Source: Nitrospira sp. BO4 (GTDB lineage Bacteria; Nitrospirota; Nitrospiria; Nitrospirales; Nitrospiraceae). Taken from it: a DNA stretch of 64,000 nucleotides. The translations under genes were made by a program, and so were the position numbers. The notes under the pieces were generated by a model. That model was not told the origin of the DNA and searched no databases. It was given only the letters and a program-made list of their open reading frames with translations. The stretch covers positions 186,001 to 250,000 of the forward strand of contig JAMPUU010000010.1 of assembly GCA_030144965.1 (NCBI GenBank), read 5' to 3'. Positions 8,857 through 18,383 of this stretch are shown here, piece after piece (position 1 is the stretch's first letter; every line of letters starts with the position of its first letter).

Positions 8857-9327
8857 TCACGGCACCTTCGACCACTGTGAGAAGGTAGCTGCTTGACCGA
8901 TCGGCGTCCCCGCGGAATCGATCACATTCCAGATCAGCGCCCGCTCGACAAGGAAACGCCGGCCGGTCGATGAAATTCTGACCCCTCGATATCCGTCGAA
9001 GTACCCATTGATCTTGGCGTGCTCCAACATCCATTCTCGCTCGGCGCGGTTACCTGGCTCGGTCGTAAGTCGCGACGGCGTCTTGATGAATCGATCCCAG
9101 GAGAGCTCCCACAAGCTCAAGGCCGCCTGATTGCCATAGTTCAAGATCGGGTCCAGCTCCACGCCATGAGACACGACGATAAAAGATGCCTCGAACAACG
9201 TACGTGCCTGTCGTCTCGCGTCACCGGCCCGCTCGATCAATTCTTTTCCCACCCAACGGCGATAGCTGTCCAACAGCTGCTGACTCCATTCCACGATCCC
9301 CGAGTTGTCCCACTGTGCCGTGTTCAT
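8857..9327 (-). CDS. MEKHLA (PAS-like) domain protein
   Basis: Protein of 156 residues consisting almost wholly of a PAS-fold MEKHLA domain. The markers are EASFIVVSHGVELDPILNYGN, ALSLWELSWDRFIKTPSR, an Arg-rich middle and the closing ALIWNVID. MEKHLA domains occur at the C-terminus of plant HD-ZIP III factors and as free-standing bacterial proteins, where they may bind a small ligand. The ATG at 9327 (MNTAQW) is preferred over an upstream in-frame start at 9363. It is divergent from leuC and shares its promoter region. Confidence 0.8.
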   Translation of the reverse strand: MNTAQWDNSGIVEWSQQLLDSYRRWVGKELIERAGDARRQARTLFEASFIVVSHGVELDPILNYGNQAALSLWELSWDRFIKTPSRLTTEPGNRAEREWMLEHAKINGYFDGYRGVRISSTGRRFLVERALIWNVIDSAGTPIGQAATFSQWSKVP

Positions 9328-9377
9328 CGGGGAGGTGGTACCACGACTCGCGAGGCAGGGCAAGCTTCACGGGCACC

Positions 9378-9408
9378 TTGTCAAGACCATGGGACTTCTC
9401 TGTATAAT
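9378..9408 (+). promoter_or_regulatory. Candidate sigma-70 promoter of leuCD
   Basis: A perfect TATAAT at 9403-9408 lies 19 bases after TTGTCA at 9378-9383, and the leuC ATG follows at 9441. The spacer is one or two bases longer than ideal. Confidence 0.5.
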
Positions 9409-9440
9409 GGCGCTCTCATCTGAAACAACCAGGGGTACTG

Positions 9441-10844
9441 ATGACGGGCAAGACACTGTTCGACAAAATCTGGGATTCCCATGTCGTGCGGGCGGAAGCC
9501 GACGGAACGACGCTGCTCTATATCGACCGCCAGCTGGTGCATGAAGTGACGTCTCCCCAGGCGTTCGAGGGGTTGAAGCTTTCAGGGCGGCGCCCACGGC
9601 GACCGGCGGCAACACTTGCTGTGCCGGATCACAATGTGCCTACCACGGACCGGCGGCTGGGCATCGCCGATCAAGTGAGCGCGCTTCAGATTCAAACACT
9701 CGAAGATAACTGCAAGGACTTCGGCATCACCCTGTTCAACATGAGCGACATCCGCCAGGGCATCGTGCATGTGATCGGCCCCGAGCAGGGATTCACCCTC
9801 CCCGGAACGACAATCGTGTGCGGCGACTCCCACACATCGACTCACGGGGCGTTTGGAGCCTTGGCATTCGGTATCGGCACCAGCGAAGTAGAGCACGTCT
9901 TGGCCACGCAATGTTTATTACAGAAGCGGCCCAAGACGATGGAGATACGCATCGATGGGACCCTTTCCGACCGCTGCTCGGCCAAGGATATTATTCTTGC
10001 GATCATCGGGAAGATCGGCACGGCCGGAGGAACGGGCTACGTGATCGAATACACCGGCTCCGCCATTCGCGCGCTCAGCATGGAAGGTCGGATGACCCTG
10101 TGCAACATGTCGATCGAGGGGGGAGCCCGTGCAGGGATCGTCGCTCCCGACGACAAGACGTTCGCGTACATCAAAGGACGGCCGCTCGCCCCACAGGGAG
10201 CGCTCTTTGAACAGGCCGTCCAGGTATGGCAAACACTCAAGACGGATGCGAGCGCGACGTATGATTCGACGGTCATCCTGCAAGCGGAACAGATCGCGCC
10301 GCAGGTCAGCTGGGGCACCAGTCCCGGTATGGTCATCGGTGTGGACGAGAACGTTCCGGACCCTCGAACGATGTCCGACGAGAAGACAAAGAATGCCACC
10401 GAGCGGGCGTTGGCCTACATGGGGCTTTTACCCAATATGCCGATTACGGATATTCGAATCGACAAGGTCTTCATCGGCTCATGCACGAACTCACGGATCG
10501 AAGATCTTCGCCTCGCGGCCGGCTTCGCAAAGGGCAAGAAGGTCGCAAAGACCGTCCACGCCATGGTGGTGCCTGGATCAGGGCTCGTCAAGCAACAGGC
10601 GGAGGCGGAAGGCCTCGACCGAGTCTTCCGCGAGGCCGGGTTCGAGTGGCGGGAGGCCGGATGCAGCATGTGTCTCGCCATGAATGCCGATGTCCTGAAG
10701 CCTGGCGAGCGGTGCGCCTCCACGAGCAACCGGAATTTTGAAGGTCGCCAGGGAGCGGGCGGGCGGACTCACTTGGTATCTCCGGCCATGGCAGTCGCCG
10801 CAGCCATTGAAGGACATTTTGTCGATATCCGCCACTGGAGCTGA
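9441..10844 (+). CDS. leuC: 3-isopropylmalate dehydratase large subunit
   Basis: With LeuD, this aconitase-family enzyme converts 2-isopropylmalate to 3-isopropylmalate in leucine synthesis. At 467 residues it has the usual length. The three [4Fe-4S] ligands are Cys348 (IGSCTNSR), Cys408 and Cys411 (GCSMC). Substrate-loop segments [24 protein letters not shown] and SIEGGARAG are present. The ribosome site is GGGG before the ATG at 9441. leuD follows after 51 bases on the same strand, forming a leuCD unit. Confidence 0.97.
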   Translation: MTGKTLFDKIWDSHVVRAEADGTTLLYIDRQLVHEVTSPQAFEGLKLSGRRPRRPAATLAVPDHNVPTTDRRLGIADQVSALQIQTLEDNCKDFGITLFNMSDIRQGIVHVIGPEQGFTLPGTTIVCGDSHTSTHGAFGALAFGIGTSEVEHVLATQCLLQKRPKTMEIRIDGTLSDRCSAKDIILAIIGKIGTAGGTGYVIEYTGSAIRALSMEGRMTLCNMSIEGGARAGIVAPDDKTFAYIKGRPLAPQGALFEQAVQVWQTLKTDASATYDSTVILQAEQIAPQVSWGTSPGMVIGVDENVPDPRTMSDEKTKNATERALAYMGLLPNMPITDIRIDKVFIGSCTNSRIEDLRLAAGFAKGKKVAKTVHAMVVPGSGLVKQQAEAEGLDRVFREAGFEWREAGCSMCLAMNADVLKPGERCASTSNRNFEGRQGAGGRTHLVSPAMAVAAAIEGHFVDIRHWS

Positions 10845-10895
10845 TCGCGCAAGGCCCTTCGAGTACAACATTTACCTATCGTCTGATTGGATATT

Positions 10896-11519
10896 ATGGA
10901 ACCCTTCACCACACTGACCGGTCTTGTCGCTCCGCTGGATCGTGTGAACGTCGACACCGACCAGGTCATTCCGAAGCAGTTTCTCAAAACCATCAAGCGC
11001 ACGGGATTGCGCGAGGGGTTGTTCTTTGACTGGCGGAAACTCAAGGATGGCTCGCCTGATCCCTCCTTCTTTTTAAATCAGCCCCGGTATCAGGGCGCGT
11101 CGATCCTCTTGACCCGCGACAATTTCGGCTGCGGCTCATCCCGTGAGCACGCCCCGTGGGCGTTGTTGGATCAAGGATTCCGGTGCATCATCGCTCCGAG
11201 CTTCGCGGATATTTTCTACAACAACTGTTTTCAAAACGGCATCCTTCCCGTGGTGTTGAAACCGGAGGAAGTGCTCCCGCTCATGAAGGACGTGATGGAC
11301 ACCGAAGGCTACCGGCTCGCCGTAGACTTGGGGCACCAAACAGTGACCACCCCGAACGGAACCACGTATCGGTTTGAGATCGACCCCTTCCGAAAGGATT
11401 GCCTGTATCGAGGGCTGGATTCGATCGGCCTTACGCTCCAGCATGAGAAGGCGATCACGGCCTATGAGATCCGTCGAAAGGCCGAGGCGCCTTGGCTGTT
11501 CACTGATCTGCGCTCATAG
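10896..11519 (+). CDS. leuD: 3-isopropylmalate dehydratase small subunit
   Basis: Small swivelling subunit of isopropylmalate isomerase, 207 residues. It starts [29 protein letters not shown] and contains the family signature [15 protein letters not shown] and [18 protein letters not shown]. Its partner leuC lies immediately upstream. The ATG at 10896 matches the usual family start; an in-frame TTG at 10887 would add only three residues. Confidence 0.97.
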   Translation: MEPFTTLTGLVAPLDRVNVDTDQVIPKQFLKTIKRTGLREGLFFDWRKLKDGSPDPSFFLNQPRYQGASILLTRDNFGCGSSREHAPWALLDQGFRCIIAPSFADIFYNNCFQNGILPVVLKPEEVLPLMKDVMDTEGYRLAVDLGHQTVTTPNGTTYRFEIDPFRKDCLYRGLDSIGLTLQHEKAITAYEIRRKAEAPWLFTDLRS

Positions 11520-11527
11520 CGGAGAAG

Positions 11528-11893
11528 ATGCCGATGCGCTGGTCTTCTATCCCGAAGCTGTTCTTGACCATCGTGTTTTTCGTAGGCGCCGCCTACCTGA
11601 CCGTTGCCTTCAATTGGACCTATTCCGATGGGAGCCGAGCCGGCTACATTCAGAAATTCTCCAAGAAAGGTTGGCTCTGCAAGTCTTATGAAGGGGAATT
11701 GGCGATGACGACCGTGCCGGGCACGGCCCCAGTCCTCTGGCAATTCACGATCTGGGACGACAAGGTCGCGACACAATTGTCAGCGGTAATGGGAAAACGA
11801 GTGATCCTGCATTATAAAGAGTATCGCTATATTCCGACCACCTGCTTCGGTGAGACCACCTATTTCGTGGATCAAGTAGAAATCCAAGAATAG
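11528..11893 (+). CDS. Conserved hypothetical single-pass membrane protein
   Basis: Protein of 121 residues with one N-terminal transmembrane segment (about 9-27, KLFLTIVFFVGAAYLTVAF). The small domain after it begins FNWTYSDGSRAGYIQKFSKKGWLCKSYEG-type and ends in a short beta-rich part with two cysteines. Similar proteins exist in many bacteria and are often mislabelled as dehydrogenases in databases; no function is known to me. It follows leuD after only 8 bases with a GGAG site, so it is probably co-transcribed with leuCD, though a role in leucine synthesis is not implied. Confidence 0.75.
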   Translation: MPMRWSSIPKLFLTIVFFVGAAYLTVAFNWTYSDGSRAGYIQKFSKKGWLCKSYEGELAMTTVPGTAPVLWQFTIWDDKVATQLSAVMGKRVILHYKEYRYIPTTCFGETTYFVDQVEIQE

Positions 11894-11908
11894 GTCGGGC
11901 CGACTCCT

Positions 11909-12964
11909 TTATAGCCACTTTTTTCGACGGAACCCCACAAGCATGATCACCGCCACCATTCCCATGATCCCCAGCGCCATCGGGTAACCCCAGTGCCATT
12001 TCAGCTCCGGCATGTACTCGAAATTCATGCCATAGATGCCGGCGATGAAGCTGAGCGGCATGAAAATCGTGGTAATCACCGTCAGCACTCGCATGACGGC
12101 GTTCAGCCGATAACTGACGCTTGAGAGATAGATATCCAGACTCGACGAGACCATTTCACGCAACGTCTCGATCGTGTCGACGATCTGCACCACATGGTCA
12201 TAGACATCTCGGAAAAACACCCTGGTGGGCTCATGCAGAAAAGGGCAGTCCGAACGAGACAGGTTGTTGATCGCTTCCCGCAACGGCCAGATGGCTCGGC
12301 GCACGAATAACAACTGCCGTTTCAGCGCGTGAATGTCCCTGAGCGTCTCCGGCTTCGGATCGGCCACCACCCGCTCCTGCAGCGATTCAATCCGTTCGCC
12401 GAGCATTTCGAGAACGGCGAAATATTGGTCGACCACGGCATCGATGAGCGCATACTGAAGATAGTCTGAACCGTTTTGCCGCAGGCGGCCCTTGCCGCCC
12501 TTAAGGCGATCCCGAACCGAGTTAAACACATCGGTCCCATTCTCCTGGAACGAGAGAACATAATTGCGCCCCATGACAAAACTGATCTGCTCGACCAGAA
12601 TGTCTCCTTGATCAGTGGTCGTGAGCATCTTCATCACGAGAAAGAAATAGGTGTCATAGTCGTCGAGCTTGGGACGCTGATCGGTATTCGCAATGTCTTC
12701 CAGCAGAAGAGGGTGAAGGTTGAAATGTTTCCCGAAGGCTTCCAGGACGTCGATCTGATGGACACCACCGACATTGACCCAGGCGACCGTCTCATCGACA
12801 GGCGGTCGGAGCTCATTGACGTCCGTGACGACGCGCTCCTCGCACCGTGCGCCGGCGTAACTGAACAGCGTAATGCGAACGGGGTTGGTTCGCGTCTCAC
12901 CGATATGGATGAGTGTCCCGGGCGACAGCCCGGTCTTCTTTGACCGCTTCTGAACCAGCTTCAT
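11909..12964 (-). CDS. corA: CorA family magnesium/cobalt transporter
   Basis: Pentameric divalent-cation channel of the inner membrane, 351 residues. A large cytoplasmic domain (about 1-285) has WVNVGGVHQIDVLEAFGKHFNLHPL and a long helix. It is followed by two C-terminal transmembrane helices, with the signature YGMN (IAGIYGMNFEYMPEL) at the end of the first. The closing basic tail FRRKKWL faces the cytoplasm. The gene stands alone, convergent with the small membrane-protein gene at 11528 and divergent from the cysQ-type gene. Confidence 0.95.
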   Translation of the reverse strand: MKLVQKRSKKTGLSPGTLIHIGETRTNPVRITLFSYAGARCEERVVTDVNELRPPVDETVAWVNVGGVHQIDVLEAFGKHFNLHPLLLEDIANTDQRPKLDDYDTYFFLVMKMLTTTDQGDILVEQISFVMGRNYVLSFQENGTDVFNSVRDRLKGGKGRLRQNGSDYLQYALIDAVVDQYFAVLEMLGERIESLQERVVADPKPETLRDIHALKRQLLFVRRAIWPLREAINNLSRSDCPFLHEPTRVFFRDVYDHVVQIVDTIETLREMVSSSLDIYLSSVSYRLNAVMRVLTVITTIFMPLSFIAGIYGMNFEYMPELKWHWGYPMALGIMGMVAVIMLVGFRRKKWL

Positions 12965-13057
12965 GGTAGCGAGCTTGTACGCACATTCTCATGCCAGGTC
13001 AAGGTGCGTACGAGATCGATTCTTTTCTTCCGCCTCAAGGCTTGGTACTCTCGTGTC

Positions 13058-13873
13058 ATGGCTTGGGATGACGAACTGAATGTCTTGATCGAGGCGATCC
13101 GAGCGGCCGGGACGGAAGCGTTACGCTACGCCGTCGAAGGATTTGAGACGATCAAGAAGCTGGATCATTCGCCGGTGACTTCGGCAGACCTGGCCGTAAA
13201 TCAGATTCTCCAATCTCGCCTGCAGTCGGCGTTTCCTCTCGATGGATGGTTGTCGGAGGAGTCGCCGGACGATCTGGATCGGCTTCGCAAAATACGGGTC
13301 TGGGTCGTTGATCCGATCGATGGAACGAAAGCGTTCATCCGTGGTGAGCCCGAATTCTGTATCTCTGTCGCCCTCGTCGAGCAAGGCCGGCCGATCGTGG
13401 CAGCCGTTTTCAACCCTTCGACCGGTGAATTGTTCAGTGCCACCAGAGACGGAGGGCTTTATCTCAATGACAAACCGGTGACCCCACAGGCACAGCACGG
13501 CGACCAACTGCCGGTCATTGCCCTGAGCCCGTGGGAGCGCCAAATCGGCCGCTTCACGTCGCTTGAGCCGCATGCCGACAGTCGTCCCATGCGTTCCATC
13601 GCGTGGGCGCTCGCACTGTCCGCGAGCGGCCGTCTCCATGGTGCCGCGACCCTGGAGCCTGAAAATGAGTGGGATGTTGCAGCCGGAACACTCTTGATCG
13701 CAGAAGCCGGCGGGGCTATATCGGATGGGAGTGGACTCGCTCTGACCTTCAACCGGCCCGAACCTCGCTATCGCGGGATCGTCGCCACCAGCTCGCACTG
13801 TCCGGATGCCCTCTCACGACAGCTCAAACGTCTGGCTCGGTCGGTCGCCGGAGGCGATGACGAGCCGCTTTAA
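13058..13873 (+). CDS. cysQ: 3'(2'),5'-bisphosphate nucleotidase / inositol monophosphatase family protein
   Basis: Metal-dependent phosphatase of 271 residues. The metal-binding motifs are all present: GWLSEESPDDL (Glu side of the first site), VVDPIDGTKAF (DPxDGT) and NEWDVAAGTLLIAEAGG (WDxAAG). The closest group is CysQ, which removes the 3'-phosphate of PAP left over from sulfate assimilation. Inositol-1-phosphatase or histidinol-phosphatase activity remains possible. I use the ATG at 13058 (MAWDDELN); the frame extends to 13004 with less family-like sequence. It runs tail to tail into the aminotransferase gene with a 4-base overlap. Confidence 0.85.
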   Translation: MAWDDELNVLIEAIRAAGTEALRYAVEGFETIKKLDHSPVTSADLAVNQILQSRLQSAFPLDGWLSEESPDDLDRLRKIRVWVVDPIDGTKAFIRGEPEFCISVALVEQGRPIVAAVFNPSTGELFSATRDGGLYLNDKPVTPQAQHGDQLPVIALSPWERQIGRFTSLEPHADSRPMRSIAWALALSASGRLHGAATLEPENEWDVAAGTLLIAEAGGAISDGSGLALTFNRPEPRYRGIVATSSHCPDALSRQLKRLARSVAGGDDEPL

Positions 13874-13882
13874 AAAGCGGCT
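13864..13882. terminator. Short hairpin spanning two convergent stop codons
   Basis: GCCGCTT (13864-13870) pairs with AAGCGGC (13875-13881) around TAAA. The element contains the stop codons of both the plus-strand phosphatase and the minus-strand aminotransferase. It is symmetric and could act as a compact two-way terminator, although neither side has a long T-run. Confidence 0.45.
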
Positions 13883-15030
13883 TGAGTCAAACGCCGACAG
13901 GCCTCATCGAGATCAGGATCCGTCTTCGCGTAACTGAAGCGAATGAAGTTCGTACCTGCCTGGCCGGAGAAAAAGGCCTCTCCCGGTACACCGGCCACAC
14001 CGGTATGTTTCAACAGGTGCATGGCGCGCGCCTTCCCTGTATCACCCGGAAGCCGGGAGACGTCCGCCAACACGTAATAGGCCCCTTGCGGGATCGACGG
14101 CGCGAGCCCCGCGTTGGCAAGCGCACTGCAAAACCTGTCGCGCTTGTTCTGGTAGTCATGCGCCAAGCCCCGATAGAAACTGTCGGGCAATTCTCTGATG
14201 CCCTGAGCCACACCCATTTGGAGCGGCGCAGGAGCGCACACGTAGAGTAAATCGTTCATAGCCCCGATGGCCTGCGCCCATGGTTGGGCCGCCACACTGT
14301 ACCCGATGCGCCAACCGGTCACGCTGAAGGTCTTGGAGTAACCGCCGATCGTCACCGTTCGTTCGGCCATGCCTGGCAACGCAGCCATGCTGAGATGGCT
14401 TCGTCCGTCATAGAGAAAGTATTCGTAAATTTCGTCAGTCAACACGAAAAGATCGTGCCGGCACGCAAACTCCGCCAGCGCTTCCAATTCCACTCGACTG
14501 AACACCTTACCCGATGGATTGCCGGGAGAATTGACGATGATCGCCTTCGTGTTGGGAGTCACCACCTGCTCAAGCTGACTCAACGAGTACGTCCATGCCG
14601 GGGCCTGCATATGCACCACGACCGGAATCGCCTCCACAGCCACGAGCGCACTGATATGATATTGGTAGTACGGCTCGAACAGGATGACTTCGTCACCGGG
14701 ATTGAGCAGGGCCGCGCAGGCACAGTGAAATGCACCGGTAGCCCCCGCGCTGACCGTGACCTCCGTGTCCGGGTCGGCTTGAATCCCGTTATAGTTGGCC
14801 AGCTTCTTGGCGATGGCCTGCCGCAACTCCGGTAACCCGTCGAAGCGGGTGTACACGTTGTGCCCTTCTCGGATGGCGTGCTCGGCGCCTGCCAGCACGA
14901 CCGGAGGAACCGGCGTATCGCAGACCCCCTGCGCCATGTTGAGCCCCTTCAGACTCGCGCAAGCCTGGGTCATCGCCCGAATTTCCGATTGGGCCAGATC
15001 GGCCATCCGCTGACTTACCCTTCGTGCCAC
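13870..15030 (-). CDS. Class-I pyridoxal-phosphate aminotransferase
   Basis: Fold-type I aminotransferase of 386 residues. It has the substrate loop EGHNVYTRFDGLPELRQAIA, AGATGAFHCAC for cofactor phosphate, NSPGNPSGKVF with the conserved Asn, DEIYEYFLYDG with the conserved Asp and Tyr, and the catalytic lysine in GGYSKTFSVTGWRIGY. The C-terminal FIRFSYAKT carries the carboxylate-binding arginine. The group includes aspartate, kynurenine and methionine-related aminotransferases, and the substrate cannot be read from sequence. No pathway partner is next to it. Confidence 0.9.
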   Translation of the reverse strand: MARRVSQRMADLAQSEIRAMTQACASLKGLNMAQGVCDTPVPPVVLAGAEHAIREGHNVYTRFDGLPELRQAIAKKLANYNGIQADPDTEVTVSAGATGAFHCACAALLNPGDEVILFEPYYQYHISALVAVEAIPVVVHMQAPAWTYSLSQLEQVVTPNTKAIIVNSPGNPSGKVFSRVELEALAEFACRHDLFVLTDEIYEYFLYDGRSHLSMAALPGMAERTVTIGGYSKTFSVTGWRIGYSVAAQPWAQAIGAMNDLLYVCAPAPLQMGVAQGIRELPDSFYRGLAHDYQNKRDRFCSALANAGLAPSIPQGAYYVLADVSRLPGDTGKARAMHLLKHTGVAGVPGEAFFSGQAGTNFIRFSYAKTDPDLDEACRRLTQAAF

Positions 15031-15251
15031 GAGCTCATCCCCTTTCGCCAGCCTCCTTTGTCGCAGAGGATCGCGGCCGCGTCAAGATGCCCGCACGATC
15101 CGGAACGTTGATGGGACAGGCGGACAAATAGCTACCAAATACCGTTTTGTCTTGCCGATAGCATCCCATCGCATACACTACAACCAGTCGCTCTCAAGAA
15201 GATGATACGAATCGATTAAACCAGTATTTGTCCAAGGAAAGGACCGGTACG

Positions 15252-15617
15252 ATGACATCAAAGGCAGCCCGCAAGTCTTCACCCGACGGTGAGGAAGGCG
15301 CGAACCTGCAAGACCGGCGAGGGCGGAGAATCCCCCTCTCGTGCCGCATGTTCTTCTTCGGGGAAGATGACTTTGAGGGTGAGGCGACGCTGCTTGACGT
15401 GTCGACGAACGGCTGCCGCGCGGAATCCGAGGTGGAATTGAAGATCGGGACGTCGTTGAAGCTGTCGCTGTTCCTTCCAGATTTTAAGTGGCCCCTGCGC
15501 GTCGATCAGGCGATTGTGCGGTGGCTCGACGGCAAACAATTCGGACTGGAGTTCACGATGATTCGCCTCGCCCAACGTGAACGGCTGCGGGGCTTGATCA
15601 TGAAGGTCAAGCCGTAG
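15252..15617 (+). CDS. PilZ domain protein
   Basis: Single-domain PilZ protein of 121 residues, a probable cyclic-di-GMP receptor. The binding motif is complete: an Arg-rich RRGRRIPLSC at about 22-31 and DVSTNGCRAE (DxSxxG) at about 52-57. The strand pattern VRWLDGKQFGLEFTMI near the end is typical. AAGGAAAGGA lies upstream of the ATG at 15252; a TTG at 15228 would add eight residues. It is transcribed alone; partner and output are unknown. Confidence 0.88.
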   Translation: MTSKAARKSSPDGEEGANLQDRRGRRIPLSCRMFFFGEDDFEGEATLLDVSTNGCRAESEVELKIGTSLKLSLFLPDFKWPLRVDQAIVRWLDGKQFGLEFTMIRLAQRERLRGLIMKVKP

Positions 15618-15796
15618 AAAACCAGTCGCTGAATCTCACCAATTTTTCCATGGGCATACTGAGTTTGAAGGATGTCGGTGCTATCGCAGCGAGCATAGAG
15701 AAGTCGAGCGCCTCAGACAACTGTACAAGACTTCAACCCCTTTCGGTATCCCCTTCGCAGACTGATTTAACATGTAAAACACTTATCGGTCTCCAA

Positions 15797-16186
15797 TTAG
15801 TGAAGAGCACGCCTTTCTAAGAGCAGAACGAGATCTAGGATCGTAGTTGGGCCAGGGCTCACATCCGTGAAGCCTTCATCGGCAAGCCATTTGTTCAATT
15901 TTTCAGTGCCTGTCCCCAGGCTCCAAGAATCAAGATCAAAGAAATCCTTTAGTTCGTCATTGGGACGTAAAAGTTGAGGATTCACTCGATAAAGGTCACC
16001 CAACGTCCTAAGGACCCTCGCTAAGGATTCTGTGCTAACGTCGACTTGCGAAGATCGTCGAATCTCTTCAAACGATAATGGAATTCTGTTTCTTATGAAG
16101 CGCTTCTTGGCACTCTGTTTCCCCAGCCAAACCAGAATGAAGGCTAAAAGTGAAACGCCAGCTATTATAAATAGCCGAGTGTCCAT
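15797..16186 (-). CDS. Hypothetical membrane-anchored protein
   Basis: Unrecognised protein of 129 residues. It has an N-terminal membrane segment (about 4-20, LFIIAGVSLLAFILVWLG), a basic stretch (KKRFIRNR) and a soluble helical domain. The part LRPNDELKDFFDLDSWSLGTGTEKL has an Asp-Ser-Trp arrangement faintly like the phosphopantetheine site of acyl-carrier-type proteins, but this is weak. The ATG at 16186 is used; a GTG at 16210 is also open. Neighbours give no functional hint. Confidence 0.6.
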   Translation of the reverse strand: MDTRLFIIAGVSLLAFILVWLGKQSAKKRFIRNRIPLSFEEIRRSSQVDVSTESLARVLRTLGDLYRVNPQLLRPNDELKDFFDLDSWSLGTGTEKLNKWLADEGFTDVSPGPTTILDLVLLLERRALH

Positions 16187-16391
16187 CTTAGTTCTGATGC
16201 GATAGATCACTTGCAGGCAGAAGAAATGGCATAGAAAAGGCCACTTGTGAAGACATCGATTGTGTAGAAACCGACTCAGACTGTTGCAAAATCAACGATG
16301 GTAGAAGCCTTTTGAAAGGCAGCTGTATCGACTCCTGACGTACCAAATGTTCTTAGACCACTGGTAGTGGAGCCTCAATCACAGTTGGAGG

Positions 16392-16703
16392 CTACACGAC
16401 GAGTAAGGCTACGAAGAGAGTGACAACCAGCATGATTCCTGTCAAGGAAACCAGCTTAAGGCGTCGCTCGGTCCGTTCTCGCTCTTCGCCTTGTTGTGTT
16501 GTTAAGAGGAGCAATAACAACCAGCTATAGAGACTGCAAAAACCACCGATGCTGAATATCGACATCACCAAGAACTGTCCCGAACTCTGAGCGCCCTCCG
16601 GCAGAAAGAACAACAATACCGTGCAGACGGCACCATACGCCGCAGCGAGATAGGCGAACAGGGTGATACTCGCTTTATGTCTCACCTGCTCCTCAGGTGT
16701 CAT
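16392..16703 (-). CDS. Hypothetical three-helix membrane protein
   Basis: Unrecognised protein of 103 residues. Three hydrophobic segments are visible (about 14-34, 43-66 and 85-103) separated by a charged EERERTERR loop. The start MTPEEQVRHKAS has no clear ribosome site. No family resemblance was noticed. AT content is somewhat higher here than in the flanking core genes. Confidence 0.55.
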   Translation of the reverse strand: MTPEEQVRHKASITLFAYLAAAYGAVCTVLLFFLPEGAQSSGQFLVMSIFSIGGFCSLYSWLLLLLLTTQQGEERERTERRLKLVSLTGIMLVVTLFVALLVV

Positions 16704-17094
16704 CTGAAAACCCGGCGCTACTACTTGGCATCGTTCCCGAAGTCCTCATCATTCACACACGACTTGCACCGACTCGCTGCGGAGAGCTGCCATGAGGCAA
16801 CAGACAGTCGACCGTCTGTACTCTCCATCCGTCGCGACCATACTGCAGCTATTCAAGCAATACCATATACTGACGTGTAGTACAGTAAGTATTTTGTGCT
16901 ATCTTCAGACTCGTGAACAATGGTCGAACAGATACGGACCGCTCTCGGTTCGGAGGATAGATTCCGGCCTGGAACGTGTGAAGGTTAGTGACTAGTGGCA
17001 GAAGCGCAGAACGATGGAGGAAGTATCCGTCCTCAGGATGGAACGGGTTTCATCCTGAGGACTCTTAGAGAATGCATTTCACGAATACCCGGAC
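16704..17094. other. Intergenic region with one hairpin
   Basis: 391 bases with no gene I can support; open frames of about 67-77 codons on the plus strand have no recognisable content. The only structure is the inverted repeat at 17029-17062. Confidence 0.5.
17029..17062 (-). terminator. Hairpin downstream of msrA
   Basis: A 12-bp perfect inverted repeat, GTCCTCAGGATG and CATCCTGAGGAC, with a 10-base loop, begins 32 bases after the msrA stop on the minus strand. No T-run follows, so it may be a rho-type or 3'-end-stabilising hairpin rather than a classical terminator. Confidence 0.5.
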
Positions 17095-17715
17095 CTACGG
17101 CTTCCCCCAGAGCGCTTCCAACCGTTGGTCTCGGCCGCATCCGATTTTATAGTACTTATATCGGATCGGGTTCTTCTTGTAGAAATCCTGGTGATAGTCC
17201 TCGGCTGGATAGAAGGCTGATGCCTTGACCAATTGGGTCACGATCGGGGCAGGGAGCCGTTTGGATTGATCGAGCGCGCTCTTGGATTCTTCCGAAAGCC
17301 GCCTTTCGTCATCGGTCGTATAGAACACGACCGATCGGTATTGATTGCCAAAGTCGCAGAATTGCCCGTTCGGCGTAATGGGGTCGCTGTTGTGCCAGAA
17401 AGCATCCAATAGTTTCTGATAACTGACCTTCGAAGGGTCATAGGTCACCTCGACGGACTCCGCGTGCCCCGTTTTCCCCGCTGAGACCTGTTCATAGGTG
17501 GGATTGGCGACCGTGCCGCCCATGTAGCCGGAGACCACTCCGAGCACGCCATCAACTTTCTCAAAAGCCAATTCCATGGACCAGAAACAACCGCCCGCAA
17601 AGTACGCTTTCGCGGTGGTCGCCGCGCTCAGTGATCCGCTCCAAGGCCAAGTAAAAAGCGTCGCCCAGGTCAGTAAACCAACTGCGAGGAATGTCAGTTG
17701 TCGCCGAATAGCCAT
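17095..17715 (-). CDS. msrA: Exported peptide methionine sulfoxide reductase MsrA
   Basis: Repairs oxidised methionine (S-sulfoxide) in proteins. The 206-residue product has a signal peptide or anchor (about residues 5-32, QLTFLAVGLLTWATLFTW...LSAATT). The MsrA domain opens AYFAGGCFWSMELAF with the catalytic cysteine in GCFW, then SGYMGG, GHAESVEVTYDP and NQYRSVVFY. A resolving cysteine lies in KIGCGRDQR near the end. A GGAGGA site precedes the ATG at 17715; the frame is open to 17814 but without family support. Location is expected to be periplasmic. Confidence 0.93.
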   Translation of the reverse strand: MAIRRQLTFLAVGLLTWATLFTWPWSGSLSAATTAKAYFAGGCFWSMELAFEKVDGVLGVVSGYMGGTVANPTYEQVSAGKTGHAESVEVTYDPSKVSYQKLLDAFWHNSDPITPNGQFCDFGNQYRSVVFYTTDDERRLSEESKSALDQSKRLPAPIVTQLVKASAFYPAEDYHQDFYKKNPIRYKYYKIGCGRDQRLEALWGKP

Positions 17716-17810
17716 GATTGCGTCCTCCCCCTCCATCGTCGTCCCAGGGTGACGATTCTTACATCTTACTACGGCGATCGATGGAAAGGTGGGTGGGCGT
17801 CCCTCGGTCT

Positions 17811-18353
17811 TCACACAGGCAGATAGGGATAGAGGTCCGGGTCCGCCCGGCGCGCGCGGCGTTGACGCCCATCCATGAGCTTCATGATGAGCTCAATCGC
17901 TTCTTCCGGGGATGCCGCCGCATTGACTAATCGCTTGTCGAGTTTGCGGAAGAAGGCCACGTCGGCTGACGAGGCTTCCACGAGAATGACGGGCTTGCCG
18001 GCTTTCACCGCCAGAGCGACCTCCGACACAGTCCCCGATCCAGTCAGTCCGCACGCCACGACCACGTGGCTCGTCAAGACATTGATGTTGTTACGGCCGC
18101 TCCCCATTTCCGTGATGATCGACACATCCACATGGCGAGACACCTTGTCCTTGGCCGTGGGCAGGATCCCGATGGTCAAGCTTCCGCCGACCCGTTTGGC
18201 GCCTTCACAGGCGGCATCCATCACCCCGACGTCACGGCCACCCGTCAAGACGACCCAGCCGCGCCGCGCAATGAATTCTCCAAGGACGCGCGCATTATCG
18301 AGATCCCTTTTTGCCGCTTTCGCCGGCCCCATCACTCCTACAACAAATCGCAT
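17811..18353 (-). CDS. LOG/SLOG-related Rossmann-fold protein (TIGR00725 type)
   Basis: Protein of 180 residues of the nucleotide-binding Rossmann group related to lysine decarboxylase-like/LOG enzymes. Motifs are a VVGVMGPAKA start, WVVLTGGRDVGVMDAACEGAK, and GLTGSGTVSEVALAVKAGKPVILV, which resembles the GGxGTxxE phosphate-binding loop. Family members bind nucleotide derivatives; activity is unknown. The ATG at 18353 follows TAGGAG at good distance. It lies between the TPR gene and msrA, all on the minus strand. Confidence 0.8.
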   Translation of the reverse strand: MRFVVGVMGPAKAAKRDLDNARVLGEFIARRGWVVLTGGRDVGVMDAACEGAKRVGGSLTIGILPTAKDKVSRHVDVSIITEMGSGRNNINVLTSHVVVACGLTGSGTVSEVALAVKAGKPVILVEASSADVAFFRKLDKRLVNAAASPEEAIELIMKLMDGRQRRARRADPDLYPYLPV

Positions 18354-18383
18354 CACGCGCTCCTACAATGCTCGTATAGATTC

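Noticed and set aside
15797-16186. Acyl-carrier protein assignment from the Asp-Ser-Trp segment
   Set aside because: Only a few residues match; the membrane anchor and the rest of the domain do not support it.
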